A stretch of DNA of 64,000 nucleotides from Sphingomonas sp. SORGH_AS_0879. GTDB lineage: Bacteria; Pseudomonadota; Alphaproteobacteria; Sphingomonadales; Sphingomonadaceae. Below, one piece after another: positions 28,573 through 36,544 of this stretch (within the stretch, counting starts at the first letter, position 1; the number at the start of each line of letters is the position of its first letter). The position numbers and the translations under genes are program-made. The notes under the pieces were generated by a model, which saw only the letters and a program-made list of their open reading frames with translations, did not search any database and was not told where the DNA came from. The stretch spans positions 2,676,001-2,740,000 of the forward strand of contig NZ_JAUTBJ010000002.1 of the NCBI RefSeq assembly GCF_030819175.1, written 5' to 3'.

Positions 28573-29402
28573 GCCTGGTCGCCAGCACGCTCGGGGTCGG
28601 GCGTTCGACGGTGTACGACCGCCTGACGGGAACCACCAGGACGCGCGGGCCGTACGCCAAGGCCGACGACACGGATCTGCTGCCCTGCATTCGCCAGATC
28701 GCCGCGCAACGGCCAACATACGGCTACCGCCGCATCGCGGCGGTCCTCAATCGGCAGCGGCGCGCCGAAGGACTTGCGCCGGTCAACCACAAGCGCGTCT
28801 ACCGCATCATGGCGGCGGACCGCCTGCTGCTGGCGCGGCGCTACGCCGAGCGAGCCGACTATGGGCATGACGGCGTCGTAGTGACGATCCGCTCGAACCT
28901 GCGCTGGTGCTCCGACGGCTTCGAGTTCACCTGCTGGAACGGTGAGGTCGTGCGCGGTGCCTTCATCATCGACGCCCATGACCGCGAGATCATCTCGTGG
29001 CGCGCGGTTGCCAATGCCGGCATCAGCGGCTCGGACGTGCGCGACATCATGCTGGAAGCCGTGGAAACCCGCTTCGGCACCATGCGCGCGACGACACCGG
29101 TCGAGATGCTGTCGGACAACGGTTCGGCCTATACCGCCTGCGAAACACGGACCTTTGCCCGGCAGCTGGGCCTCAAACCCTGCTTCACCCCCGTCCGCAG
29201 CCCGCAGTCCAACGGCATCTCGGAGGCCTTCGTCCATACCCTCAAACGGGATTACGTCCGCGTCTCGCCGCTGCCGGACGCACTCACCGCGTTGACATCG
29301 CTTGCCGGATGGATCGAGGACTACAACGACAACCACCCCCATTCAGGGCTCAAAATGCGTTCGCCGCGCGAGCATCGCGCACTGGTTTCTGCAACCGCTT
29401 GA
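28524..29402 (+). CDS. IS2-group transposase OrfB (made by -1 frameshift from OrfA)
   Basis: About 292 residues read in the -1 frame after the A7 run. It has an HTH-like N-terminal part (VASTLGVGRSTVYDRL), the HTH_21-type segment PTYGYRRIAAVLN and an rve DDE core: first Asp near IIDAHDREIISW, second in LSDNGSAYTA, and Glu in QSNGISEAFVHTLKRDYV. The full length matches active family members. The start coordinate is set by the slip site, not by a start codon. Confidence 0.88.
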   Translation, partial: KSELAHALAAAGDYPVSLVASTLGVGRSTVYDRLTGTTRTRGPYAKADDTDLLPCIRQIAAQRPTYGYRRIAAVLNRQRRAEGLAPVNHKRVYRIMAADRLLLARRYAERADYGHDGVVVTIRSNLRWCSDGFEFTCWNGEVVRGAFIIDAHDREIISWRAVANAGISGSDVRDIMLEAVETRFGTMRATTPVEMLSDNGSAYTACETRTFARQLGLKPCFTPVRSPQSNGISEAFVHTLKRDYVRVSPLPDALTALTSLAGWIEDYNDNHPHSGLKMRSPREHRALVSATA

Positions 29403-29619
29403 ACCCGTCCGGTGAAACGGGGGCCAGATCAACGTCACTGTTTTCTGTCCGTATGGGTCACCAGCGATTGTGAGCACTTAGACGCTTGATCGCAGGACTG
29501 ACGGGGAATTTCCTGAATATATCGGTGCTAAACGAGCGGAAGCGCATGGCAACGCGTAAGTACGTTCGTCCGGACATGGCGGCCTGGAGCCCGATCCATC
29601 ACCTTTGAACCCGAACGTC

Positions 29620-29639
29620 ATCCCAGCCCAGGCTGGGAT
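29620..29639. repeat. REP-like palindrome
   Basis: ATCCCAGCC and GGCTGGGAT form a perfect 9-bp stem with a 2-base loop, in the context CGTCATCCCAGC...GGGATCTC. Palindromes of this type are scattered between genes in sphingomonad genomes, from memory. Only one copy was noticed in this window. Confidence 0.55.
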
Positions 29640-29722
29640 CTCCCGGTGGTAGTGCGCAGCAGGAGCCGCTTCAGGCCCGAGCCCGCGCTGGGGCGACGTT
29701 TCCAGCCCGATGGATCATCCCC

Positions 29723-29741
29723 GGGCCGGCCTGATCGGCCC
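29723..29741 (-). terminator. Possible terminator of the EPS operon
   Basis: GGGCCG and CGGCCC form a 6-bp GC stem around a 7-base loop, 39 bases beyond the stop of the last EPS gene. There is no clear U-run, so termination could be Rho-dependent. Confidence 0.35.
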
Positions 29742-29779
29742 TCCCGCTCCCTTGCCGCATCCCGCCCGGACGGGCATGG

Positions 29780-30667
29780 TCAACGCGCCCGCAGTTGACC
29801 TCGAGCCAGCCGACGATTCTCCAACTGCCGTCGAATTTGCGCGATGGCCCAGCCCGGTTCCATCGCCACCAGAAGTAACGTATTGCGCCAGTCCCGGCGG
29901 CGTTCGCGATTGGCGCTCAGGCGCTGGATCTGGACATGGGCCACTGCCGCCTCCCACCGCGTCAGGCCGACGTTACACCATTTTGCGATCGACTGCTCGA
30001 CCAGTATCCGCGAGGCGCGCACCTTGTCGATGGCGATGGTGGAGATCAGTTGCCCCGGTGAACGCCTGTACCAATAATACACGCCCGTCTCGCGCCAGAA
30101 GACGCACCCCTGCCGCAACAGGTCGAGATAGAAGAGAATATCCTGGAAATAGATCGCGTCCTGGAAGCGGACGGCCTCGGTCACGGCATTGCGGCGATAA
30201 CTGAACCCACTGGGCCCACCGATCGGATTCCATGCCATCGTCGTGCGGGGAATGATCCCGCTTGGCAGCGCGGGAATGGTCAGCCTTGGCCGTTCGATTG
30301 CCTCGCCGAAGCTCAGACCCGCAACCGAAACGCAATCGATCGCTGGATGAGCCGCATAGACCGCAACGACACGCCGGATATAGTCGACGGGCCATATGTC
30401 ATCGGCGTCGAGGAAGAAGATGATCGAACCGGTCGCCTGATCCAGCCCGCTGTTCCGCGCGCCGCCGGGGCCCTTCCCCCGCCGATTGTGGAAGAAGCGG
30501 GTCACCAGCCGCCCCGTGATCTCGTCGGGGGGAAGCACGACATGGCGGTCGTCGACGGCAATCAGATGCTCGATCTCGCAATCGCTATCCTGCCGCGCGA
30601 CCGATTGCCGGGCTTCGGTCAGGAAATCGTCCAGCGCGAGGGTCGGCGTCACGACGCTAATTTTCAT
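29780..30667 (-). CDS. Family 2 glycosyltransferase
   Basis: 295 residues of GT-A fold: MKISVVTPTLALDDFLTEAR start, GGARNSGLDQATGSIIFFLDADDIWP with the metal-binding Asp cluster, then the acceptor-site region and a basic C-terminus. It would add one sugar of the repeat unit on the cytoplasmic face. Its ATG overlaps the flippase stop by 11 bases. It is the last gene of the EPS operon. Donor sugar unknown. Confidence 0.87.
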   Translation of the reverse strand: MKISVVTPTLALDDFLTEARQSVARQDSDCEIEHLIAVDDRHVVLPPDEITGRLVTRFFHNRRGKGPGGARNSGLDQATGSIIFFLDADDIWPVDYIRRVVAVYAAHPAIDCVSVAGLSFGEAIERPRLTIPALPSGIIPRTTMAWNPIGGPSGFSYRRNAVTEAVRFQDAIYFQDILFYLDLLRQGCVFWRETGVYYWYRRSPGQLISTIAIDKVRASRILVEQSIAKWCNVGLTRWEAAVAHVQIQRLSANRERRRDWRNTLLLVAMEPGWAIAQIRRQLENRRLARGQLRAR

Positions 30668-31895
30668 GGCGGCACCTCCAGTAAAGCAAGGGGGGAAGGA
30701 GACCCGCTCGCAGGCAGATGATCGAATAGGTCAGCGCCACGCAGCCCTCGATAGCGGTCAGCGTGATCGCCGTGCCGATCAGGCCATAGTGTTGCGACAT
30801 CACGAAATAGCCAGGAATGCCGATGCCGCCGCACACCAGCGTGACCGTTCGAACGATGTCATCGCGCTTGGCGGCCAGGACGGCATTGTTGACGAGGAAG
30901 GTCGATATTCCCAGCAACATGGGCAAGGGCGCCATGATGCGGATGCAGTCGAGAATACCGGCATAATGATCGAGTTGGATCAACCGCAACAGCGACGTAC
31001 CGCCGATAGCGATCCCCAGGCTCATCGCCAGCGAGGACAGCAATGCGCCGCCGTTCAGCCGCAAAAGGCTGTTCGCCAGCCCCTTCTCTCCCGCGACATG
31101 GCGAATGCTTAACGGATAGGCCGACATGAACAATGGTGCCGACGCCTGCTGCAGCGCCGTCACCAGCCGCTGGCAAAGACCGAACGCGCCGACCATTTCG
31201 GGGGACTGGACGATCCCCAGGACCAGCACGCCGGCGCTGGTGTAGGAGAACACGCCCAGCTTCATCACGAAAACGTCGCGCCCGTCACGCAGCAACGCGA
31301 TGGCGAGGCGAAGCGGCAATACACGCTCAAGATAGCCCTTGCGCCACAACAGCGTCAGCCCGGCGACATGGATTGCGAACATGGCGATGCATTGCGACAG
31401 GAACAGGCCGTCCAGACTATGGAAATGCCCCGCCGTCACCGCGGCGGCGAGGCCGATCAGCCGCACCGGCGCGGTGTAGACCAGAAACGCCTTCTGCAAC
31501 GACAGTGCGATGAATATCCAGGTCGGGATGATGCCGTTCATGATCATGAACACCAGCACGCACATCGCCGGGCCAATGCCGATCGCCGGCACGGAAATGC
31601 TCATCGCCCCTCCGGCGACCAGCAGCGTGATCAGCAGCAGCACCGTCTGGATCAGCAGGATGGCGGCGATCAGTGCCGCGATGCGCGGGGGATTGCCCAG
31701 CGCCAGCGATATTTCGCGCGCGCCCGAATAGCGAAAGCCATATTCCAGCCCGACCAGGATCAGCGATCCCAGCCCGAGATAGAAGACGACTTCCGACCCG
31801 ATCGCCTGACTGGCCATCGCAGCGGCCAGCCAGGTGATGAACGCCGGATATCCGATCTGGAACGCGTGCAGGATGAAGGTTGCGGCCAGCCTCAT
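30657..31895 (-). CDS. Lipopolysaccharide/EPS flippase (Wzx-like)
   Basis: 412 residues from the ATG at 31895, with 10-12 predicted helices and the N-terminal pattern of polysaccharide flippases (FHAFQIGYPAF-like opening, GLEYGFRYSGAREISLALGN). It would flip the undecaprenyl-linked repeat unit for Wzy polymerisation. The start overlaps the stop of the small membrane protein (ATGA). The 38 extra codons upstream lie inside that gene and are not used. Confidence 0.8.
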   Translation of the reverse strand: MRLAATFILHAFQIGYPAFITWLAAAMASQAIGSEVVFYLGLGSLILVGLEYGFRYSGAREISLALGNPPRIAALIAAILLIQTVLLLITLLVAGGAMSISVPAIGIGPAMCVLVFMIMNGIIPTWIFIALSLQKAFLVYTAPVRLIGLAAAVTAGHFHSLDGLFLSQCIAMFAIHVAGLTLLWRKGYLERVLPLRLAIALLRDGRDVFVMKLGVFSYTSAGVLVLGIVQSPEMVGAFGLCQRLVTALQQASAPLFMSAYPLSIRHVAGEKGLANSLLRLNGGALLSSLAMSLGIAIGGTSLLRLIQLDHYAGILDCIRIMAPLPMLLGISTFLVNNAVLAAKRDDIVRTVTLVCGGIGIPGYFVMSQHYGLIGTAITLTAIEGCVALTYSIICLRAGLLPPLLYWRCRHEN

Positions 31896-32263
31896 CGCGC
31901 ATCCGCCGTGGCGGAGGGCAGCGGACGCTCCACCGGTTCGCGCAGACTGGCCCGCACCAGCAGCGGCCAAAGCAGCAACAGCACGCTCGGCAGGAACAGG
32001 GTGACGCACAGGTCGTGCAGGGACGCAGCCATATCGCTTTCCGTGGCTCCGGCCGGGCGAGACATGTCAAGCGCCTCGTTGATCAGTTCGAAGATCAGGA
32101 CACCGAACCACGGCCAGCGCAGTGACGGGCGCCGCACCAGCAGATGGAACAGCACGAGCAGCAGCACGCCGACAAAGGCGTGAAGGGCATCCGGCGCAAT
32201 CCCGACGGCGCGCTCGATCCACAGGTTGAGCGACGTCCATGCGAAAGCAGCGTTGATGGTCAT
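31892..32263 (-). CDS. Small membrane protein, VanZ-like
   Basis: 123 residues with three or four hydrophobic segments (HAFVGVLLLVLFHLLV, RWPWFGVLIFELINEALDM, FLPSVLLLLWPLLV). The Glu/Asn/Glu cluster in FELINEALDM recalls VanZ-like proteins, often found in polysaccharide loci. Function unknown. It overlaps heparinase and flippase genes on both sides, so it belongs to the operon. Confidence 0.6.
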   Translation of the reverse strand: MTINAAFAWTSLNLWIERAVGIAPDALHAFVGVLLLVLFHLLVRRPSLRWPWFGVLIFELINEALDMSRPAGATESDMAASLHDLCVTLFLPSVLLLLWPLLVRASLREPVERPLPSATADAR

Positions 32264-34047
32264 AGCCCCTCGCGCACCCGCTCGCGTAGCAGTTGCAGTG
32301 TCTCGATCCGTTCTCCCACGGCAGACGGCGTGGTGCGGAGCCGCATGATGCCGAACCGCCAATCGTCATGGCCGACCGGCAGGATGTCCAGCACCTGCGC
32401 CCGCTCGAGCGCCATATAGTGGCGGGACCAATGATCCGGCGGCGCGAGTACGGCCGCCCCCTCCACAATATCCAGCCAGACCACGGTCGCGCCTTTGCGC
32501 AGACGAAGGAGCAGGGCGTTCTCCACCGTGATCTGCCAATCGGCCGGAATCAGGAACCGTGATCGGGCCGGGGCCGGTCCGGGCGACCAGCCATCCGCAA
32601 TCAGCAGCGCCCCGTCCGGCAATGGCGTGACCAGCCGACGGACCTTGCCCGCCCCGGTCCGCAATACGCCGCCGATCGTGTGATCGGGCAGTCCCGCCAG
32701 CTCGCCCGGGTCGAGCGGCCGCGCGGCGGCGAGGCGACCGACCTTGAAACAGCCCAGATAGTCGACGGGTTCGGCTCCGTCGAAACAGGGACCATTATGG
32801 CTGGCGGCCGACCGCTCATGGGCACGCCGCGGACCGGTCGAATATTGCGACGTACCCGGATCGACGAACAGGCGCTCCCCAGCGACATCCAGTTCGAGCG
32901 CGAGGAAATCGGCATGACCATGCCCCGGATTCCACGCAGGCCCGATCGCCCCCGCGTCCATCCACACATCGATCATACCATGGGCAAGGTGCGCATAGCC
33001 CGCATCGGGTAACGACGAACTGCCGCCCGTTCGGGAAACGTCGCCCAGCACGCTGGCCACCGGCGGCACCTCGCCCATCCACGCGTCGTTGAACAACACG
33101 ATCTCGCCGTCCCGATGCGAAAGCAACGCCCACGCGCGAGCCGCGGCGTCGCCACGAATCCGCGCTAAAGCCCTTGTTTCCGCTTGCAGGAAAGTCGTGG
33201 CCGCAAAAATGCGCAACGCCATCACGCTCAGCCCCTGATACATCGCCGATCGTTCGATCTGCATGCCATCGGGCAAAATGGTCTGGGCAATGATCGCCGC
33301 GACCTCACGATCCAGACGCCGGTTTGCCGCCCCGCCATAGCCGCCGCATGCCATGCCATAGAGACACAGCGCCGCCAGGTTACGCTCGGTATGGTTGTTG
33401 CGCAGGTCATGTTCGACATTGGCGCGGACGAATGCCGCGTCGCGGCGCAGCAGCCCGGCGACCCGGCCATGGAGCTGCGGATCGGCCTTGCCCCGCGCTT
33501 GTGCCAAGGCGACGCCGCTCAATAGGGCTAGAATGCGGTGCGATGCGCCATAGGGCGACCAGATCGTCTGGAACGGCGCAGGAAGATCGAACCCCGTCGC
33601 CCGTTCGAACATGTCAAGCAGGGCAAGCGCGGTCTGCGCATCGTCGGCATCACCCTCCGCCAGCAGAGAATGCATCACTTCGAGCTGGCACAGCTTCATG
33701 CGCCAGAGATGATGATCCTTCTCCTCGGGCAGGCAGTGCCGCCAGTCGATGTCGGCCATACCACCGAAATCGACCTGCCGCCCCATCAGACGGAAGACGC
33801 CGCGCGCCGCTTCGGCGCGGGCCGCTGCATCGACCCGATAGTAGCGACCGATCAAGTCGGCAAGGCCTGCATCCAGCACGCATGGTTGTGGCAATTCCGG
33901 CGTGGCATCGGTCCATCGCGCAAGCCGGCCGGCATAATGGCGGGGCGCCAGGGGCACGACATGATCGCGCAACTTTCGGCGCAGTTGGTGCGCCAGCACG
34001 GGCAAGGGAATACGACGCAGCGCATGCGCCATCGGTTGAGAGATCAT
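32260..34047 (-). CDS. Heparinase II/III-family polysaccharide lyase
   Basis: 595 residues: an alpha/alpha-toroid N-terminal half with NVEHDLRNNHTERNLAALCL (catalytic-region Asn/His) and a C-terminal beta-sandwich with NPGHGHADFLALELDVAGERLFVDPG, split over two motifs, the family signature. These enzymes cleave uronic-acid polymers by beta-elimination. No clear signal peptide is visible, so location is uncertain. Inside an EPS operon with a sugar dehydrogenase that makes a uronate donor, it may trim or release the polymer. It overlaps the ligase-like gene (ATGA). Confidence 0.85.
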   Translation of the reverse strand: MISQPMAHALRRIPLPVLAHQLRRKLRDHVVPLAPRHYAGRLARWTDATPELPQPCVLDAGLADLIGRYYRVDAAARAEAARGVFRLMGRQVDFGGMADIDWRHCLPEEKDHHLWRMKLCQLEVMHSLLAEGDADDAQTALALLDMFERATGFDLPAPFQTIWSPYGASHRILALLSGVALAQARGKADPQLHGRVAGLLRRDAAFVRANVEHDLRNNHTERNLAALCLYGMACGGYGGAANRRLDREVAAIIAQTILPDGMQIERSAMYQGLSVMALRIFAATTFLQAETRALARIRGDAAARAWALLSHRDGEIVLFNDAWMGEVPPVASVLGDVSRTGGSSSLPDAGYAHLAHGMIDVWMDAGAIGPAWNPGHGHADFLALELDVAGERLFVDPGTSQYSTGPRRAHERSAASHNGPCFDGAEPVDYLGCFKVGRLAAARPLDPGELAGLPDHTIGGVLRTGAGKVRRLVTPLPDGALLIADGWSPGPAPARSRFLIPADWQITVENALLLRLRKGATVVWLDIVEGAAVLAPPDHWSRHYMALERAQVLDILPVGHDDWRFGIMRLRTTPSAVGERIETLQLLRERVREGL

Positions 34048-35411
34048 CGGAAACCGGCCTTGTCGATCAATGGAAGGAAGCCCGCCCGAAACCGAGGGAT
34101 GGACTGGCCCATCATGGGCAGTGACGGCGCAGGCTTGGTAAGGAAGCCGGCCAGCATCGCGGCCAGCAACTGGATCGCGAGAATCCGCGTCGGATAATCA
34201 ACCAGCGAATGGAGCAGCAGGACCAGCAATCCGGCTGCCGACGCCCAGGCCAGCCGCCTGGCATCCCGGCCAAGCCGGGAAATGGCGATGCAGCGCCTGA
34301 GCGCCCAGACAACGGCAAGCAGCAGCAGCAGCATGGCTGGCAAACCGCCTTCGAGCATCAGTTCGAGATATTCATTATGCGCGTGATTGACGTAATGCAG
34401 CCCCACATGATCAAGCGGTTCGACCGACCGAAAGATGGTCTCGAATGTGCCGAAGCCGGACCCGACCGGCCAAGAGCGCGTGATCGCCGTCCAGCTATCG
34501 CCCCAGAAGCGGAAACGCTCGAGATTGCCGCTGTGCAACCGCTCGACCACCCGCGCGATGACCGTATTATGCCGTGCCAGCGATACCGCAGCGATCACCG
34601 CCACGCCCGACAACGGCACCATCCACCACCAGCGGACGAGCCACTGGCGCAGCAACACCGGCAACAGCGCGATCGGCAGCAATACCAACCCGGCGCGCGA
34701 CGTGGTGGCGATCACTCCCGCCCCAAGCGCCACCGCCAGCGATAGCGGCAGAAACGCACCCATCGAACGCGATCGCGGCAAAGCGCCGGTCAGAGCGGTC
34801 GCGACCAGCAGGAACGCCGCCTGATGATTGCGATTGGCGAACAGGCCGGTGGCATAGCCGACATGGCCTTCGGGATAGATGGTCCCCCATGCTCCGGCCG
34901 CCACAAGCTGCACCACGGCCAGCATCAGACTGGCCAGCGCGCAACCGATCGCGATGCAGGCAAGCAGGGTCCGCTGCCGCAGGTCCATATGGATGACCAG
35001 CGTCAGCATCGCGGCGGCGGGCAGCAATGCGGCCAACGAGCGTCGCGTCGCCGCGGGATCGAGGCTGATCGGGTAGGCTCGATCACTCAATCCCACGCGA
35101 TCGGCGATGACGGCGGCCAGCGACCGCCCCGGCAGAGCGCGCCAACAACCGGGATTCAAAGGCACGAGTTGCACGACGATCAGCACCGCGACGAGCATCA
35201 GCAGCACCAGAGGCAGGGCAGCCCCCGGCGAACGCGATGGCAATGGCCGCAGCACGAGCGATGCCAGTATCGTCAGTGCCACCGCCTCGATGGCCAGTTC
35301 CGCGACAGGGTGGCCGCTGCCCCCACCACCGAACAGCAGCGCGAAGACCAGGAGCACCGCCGCGCGCAGGACGAGTTGACTGCTACCGGTCGAACGGTCG
35401 TGGGACGTCAA
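34044..35411 (-). CDS. O-antigen ligase/polymerase-like membrane protein
   Basis: 455 residues with about 11-12 helices and the Wzy_C/WaaL-type periplasmic segment NHAHNEYLELMLEGGLPAMLL. It also has ATGLFANRNHQAAFLL, typical of O-antigen ligase-related EPS proteins. The start is probably TTG at 35411, overlapping the upstream stop (TTGA); no ATG fits in front of the first helix. It is a second polymerase/ligase-type protein beside the Wzy-like gene at 40.6 kb and may attach or terminate chains. Confidence 0.8.
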   Translation of the reverse strand: MTSHDRSTGSSQLVLRAAVLLVFALLFGGGGSGHPVAELAIEAVALTILASLVLRPLPSRSPGAALPLVLLMLVAVLIVVQLVPLNPGCWRALPGRSLAAVIADRVGLSDRAYPISLDPAATRRSLAALLPAAAMLTLVIHMDLRQRTLLACIAIGCALASLMLAVVQLVAAGAWGTIYPEGHVGYATGLFANRNHQAAFLLVATALTGALPRSRSMGAFLPLSLAVALGAGVIATTSRAGLVLLPIALLPVLLRQWLVRWWWMVPLSGVAVIAAVSLARHNTVIARVVERLHSGNLERFRFWGDSWTAITRSWPVGSGFGTFETIFRSVEPLDHVGLHYVNHAHNEYLELMLEGGLPAMLLLLLAVVWALRRCIAISRLGRDARRLAWASAAGLLVLLLHSLVDYPTRILAIQLLAAMLAGFLTKPAPSLPMMGQSIPRFRAGFLPLIDKAGFR

Positions 35412-36544
35412 CGCCCAGCCCCCCCGACCGGCGTGATCGTGATACGGTCGAAGCGCGCCTCGCTGTATGACGGACCATCGGCACGCCGCGCTTCCAGCGC
35501 CACGATCTGCGTCGTGCAGCCGTCCGCCGGCACCGCGAAATCCTCGCGCCAGCCAAACGTCTCCGGTGCCCCCGCCATCGCCACCATGGTGCCGCCGGGC
35601 AGGCACCGCAGCGTCCAGCGGAGCACGCCAAGTCCCATCACCTGATGGGATGGGGTGACAGTGATCAAGCGATAGCGCCCCGGCCCAAGCACCAGTTGCT
35701 GAAACAGCAGCGCGCCGAAAGCCGATCGGTCGACACCGACAACGAGCGAACGGCCCCCTGCCCCCGAGACCAGGCGCATGTCCGCGCCCGGCTGGCGCCG
35801 CGTGGTCCATTCGAACGGCACGATCCGGTCCGCCGTCCTGTCCAGACGAAGCCGTTCGAAATCCGGATCGAGCACCGCCCCCTGCTCCGCCCCGGTCAAC
35901 CGCAGCCAGAAGTTGCGCGCACGCGCCGCCTCCCCCGTCGCGGCCAGGGCCTGGACATAGGGTACCAGTTCGCCTGTCCGATCGAGCTGTCCCTGCCGTG
36001 CCAACACCTCGAGCAGGGCCTCGTGCGCATCGCGCAAAGCGGGCGGGATCGCGTCGATCCGCTGGAAGAAGGCGGTGCGCCATGCCGGCCGGGCCTTCAG
36101 ATGCAGCAGCAGGGCGGTTCGCCCGGTCCCGTCCACCGCGGCCGCGTGCAGCGCCGGAAGCAAGGCAGGTTCGAGCGCGGGCCTGCGCCGCAGCAGCGCA
36201 TCGACGTGGCGCATCGCCGCTCCATCGTCGCCGCGTCGGATCGCGGCGTCGATCAACAGTCGCTGCGTCTCCCTGTCTCGCCAGCCCAGTCTGCCGCTCA
36301 ATTCGGCCAGCGCGTCGGCCGAGTCCCCGTGCCCGGTCGCGCGTTCGGCGAGCGCAAGGTCCCGCAGCGCCGCCTGGTCATAGAGCGAGACCGCCAGCCG
36401 CTGCCGTGGGTCCGTGCGATCGGACAGCAAGCGCAAGGTCTGAACGAGGATCAGCACCGCCCCCGCCATCACCGTCAGCAAGATCGCAACGCGCAACGGA
36501 TCGGCGCGAAAGGCGCGCAGCGATCGCATCATCGACGCCACCAT
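35408..36544 (-). CDS. Membrane-anchored protein of unknown function in the EPS operon
   Basis: 378 residues: one N-terminal membrane helix (VAILLTVMAGAVLILVQTL), then a helical repeat region resembling TPRs (about 50-200, with many Ala/Leu/Arg pairs). A C-terminal beta-rich part follows (GRSLVVGVDRSAFGALLFQQ onward, to about 375) that could be a carbohydrate-binding-like sandwich. It overlaps wzc by 16 bases and the ligase-like gene by four. I do not recognise a named family. A scaffold for the export machinery is a guess. Confidence 0.65.
   Translation of the reverse strand: MVASMMRSLRAFRADPLRVAILLTVMAGAVLILVQTLRLLSDRTDPRQRLAVSLYDQAALRDLALAERATGHGDSADALAELSGRLGWRDRETQRLLIDAAIRRGDDGAAMRHVDALLRRRPALEPALLPALHAAAVDGTGRTALLLHLKARPAWRTAFFQRIDAIPPALRDAHEALLEVLARQGQLDRTGELVPYVQALAATGEAARARNFWLRLTGAEQGAVLDPDFERLRLDRTADRIVPFEWTTRRQPGADMRLVSGAGGRSLVVGVDRSAFGALLFQQLVLGPGRYRLITVTPSHQVMGLGVLRWTLRCLPGGTMVAMAGAPETFGWREDFAVPADGCTTQIVALEARRADGPSYSEARFDRITITPVGGAGR

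Larger units (their letters stand above)
28119..29431 (+). mobile_element. IS2-group IS3-family element, nested in the older IS
   Basis: 1313 bp. The left end TGAACTGGCCCCCATTTC and the inverse of the right end TGATCTGGCCCCCGTTTC form imperfect terminal repeats that continue into ACCGGACGG. It is flanked by the 5-bp direct repeat ACGTC (28114-28118 and 29432-29436), the size expected for the IS2 group. The target lies within the last bases of the neighbouring IS terminal repeat. Both ORFs are open, so it may still be active. Confidence 0.92.
29432..29779. other. Non-coding stretch between the IS pair and the EPS operon
   Basis: 348 bases without a supportable gene. It holds the 5-bp IS duplication at its left edge, a REP-like palindrome at 29620-29639 and a GC hairpin at 29723-29741 at the 3' end of the minus-strand EPS operon. 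Confidence 0.6.
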
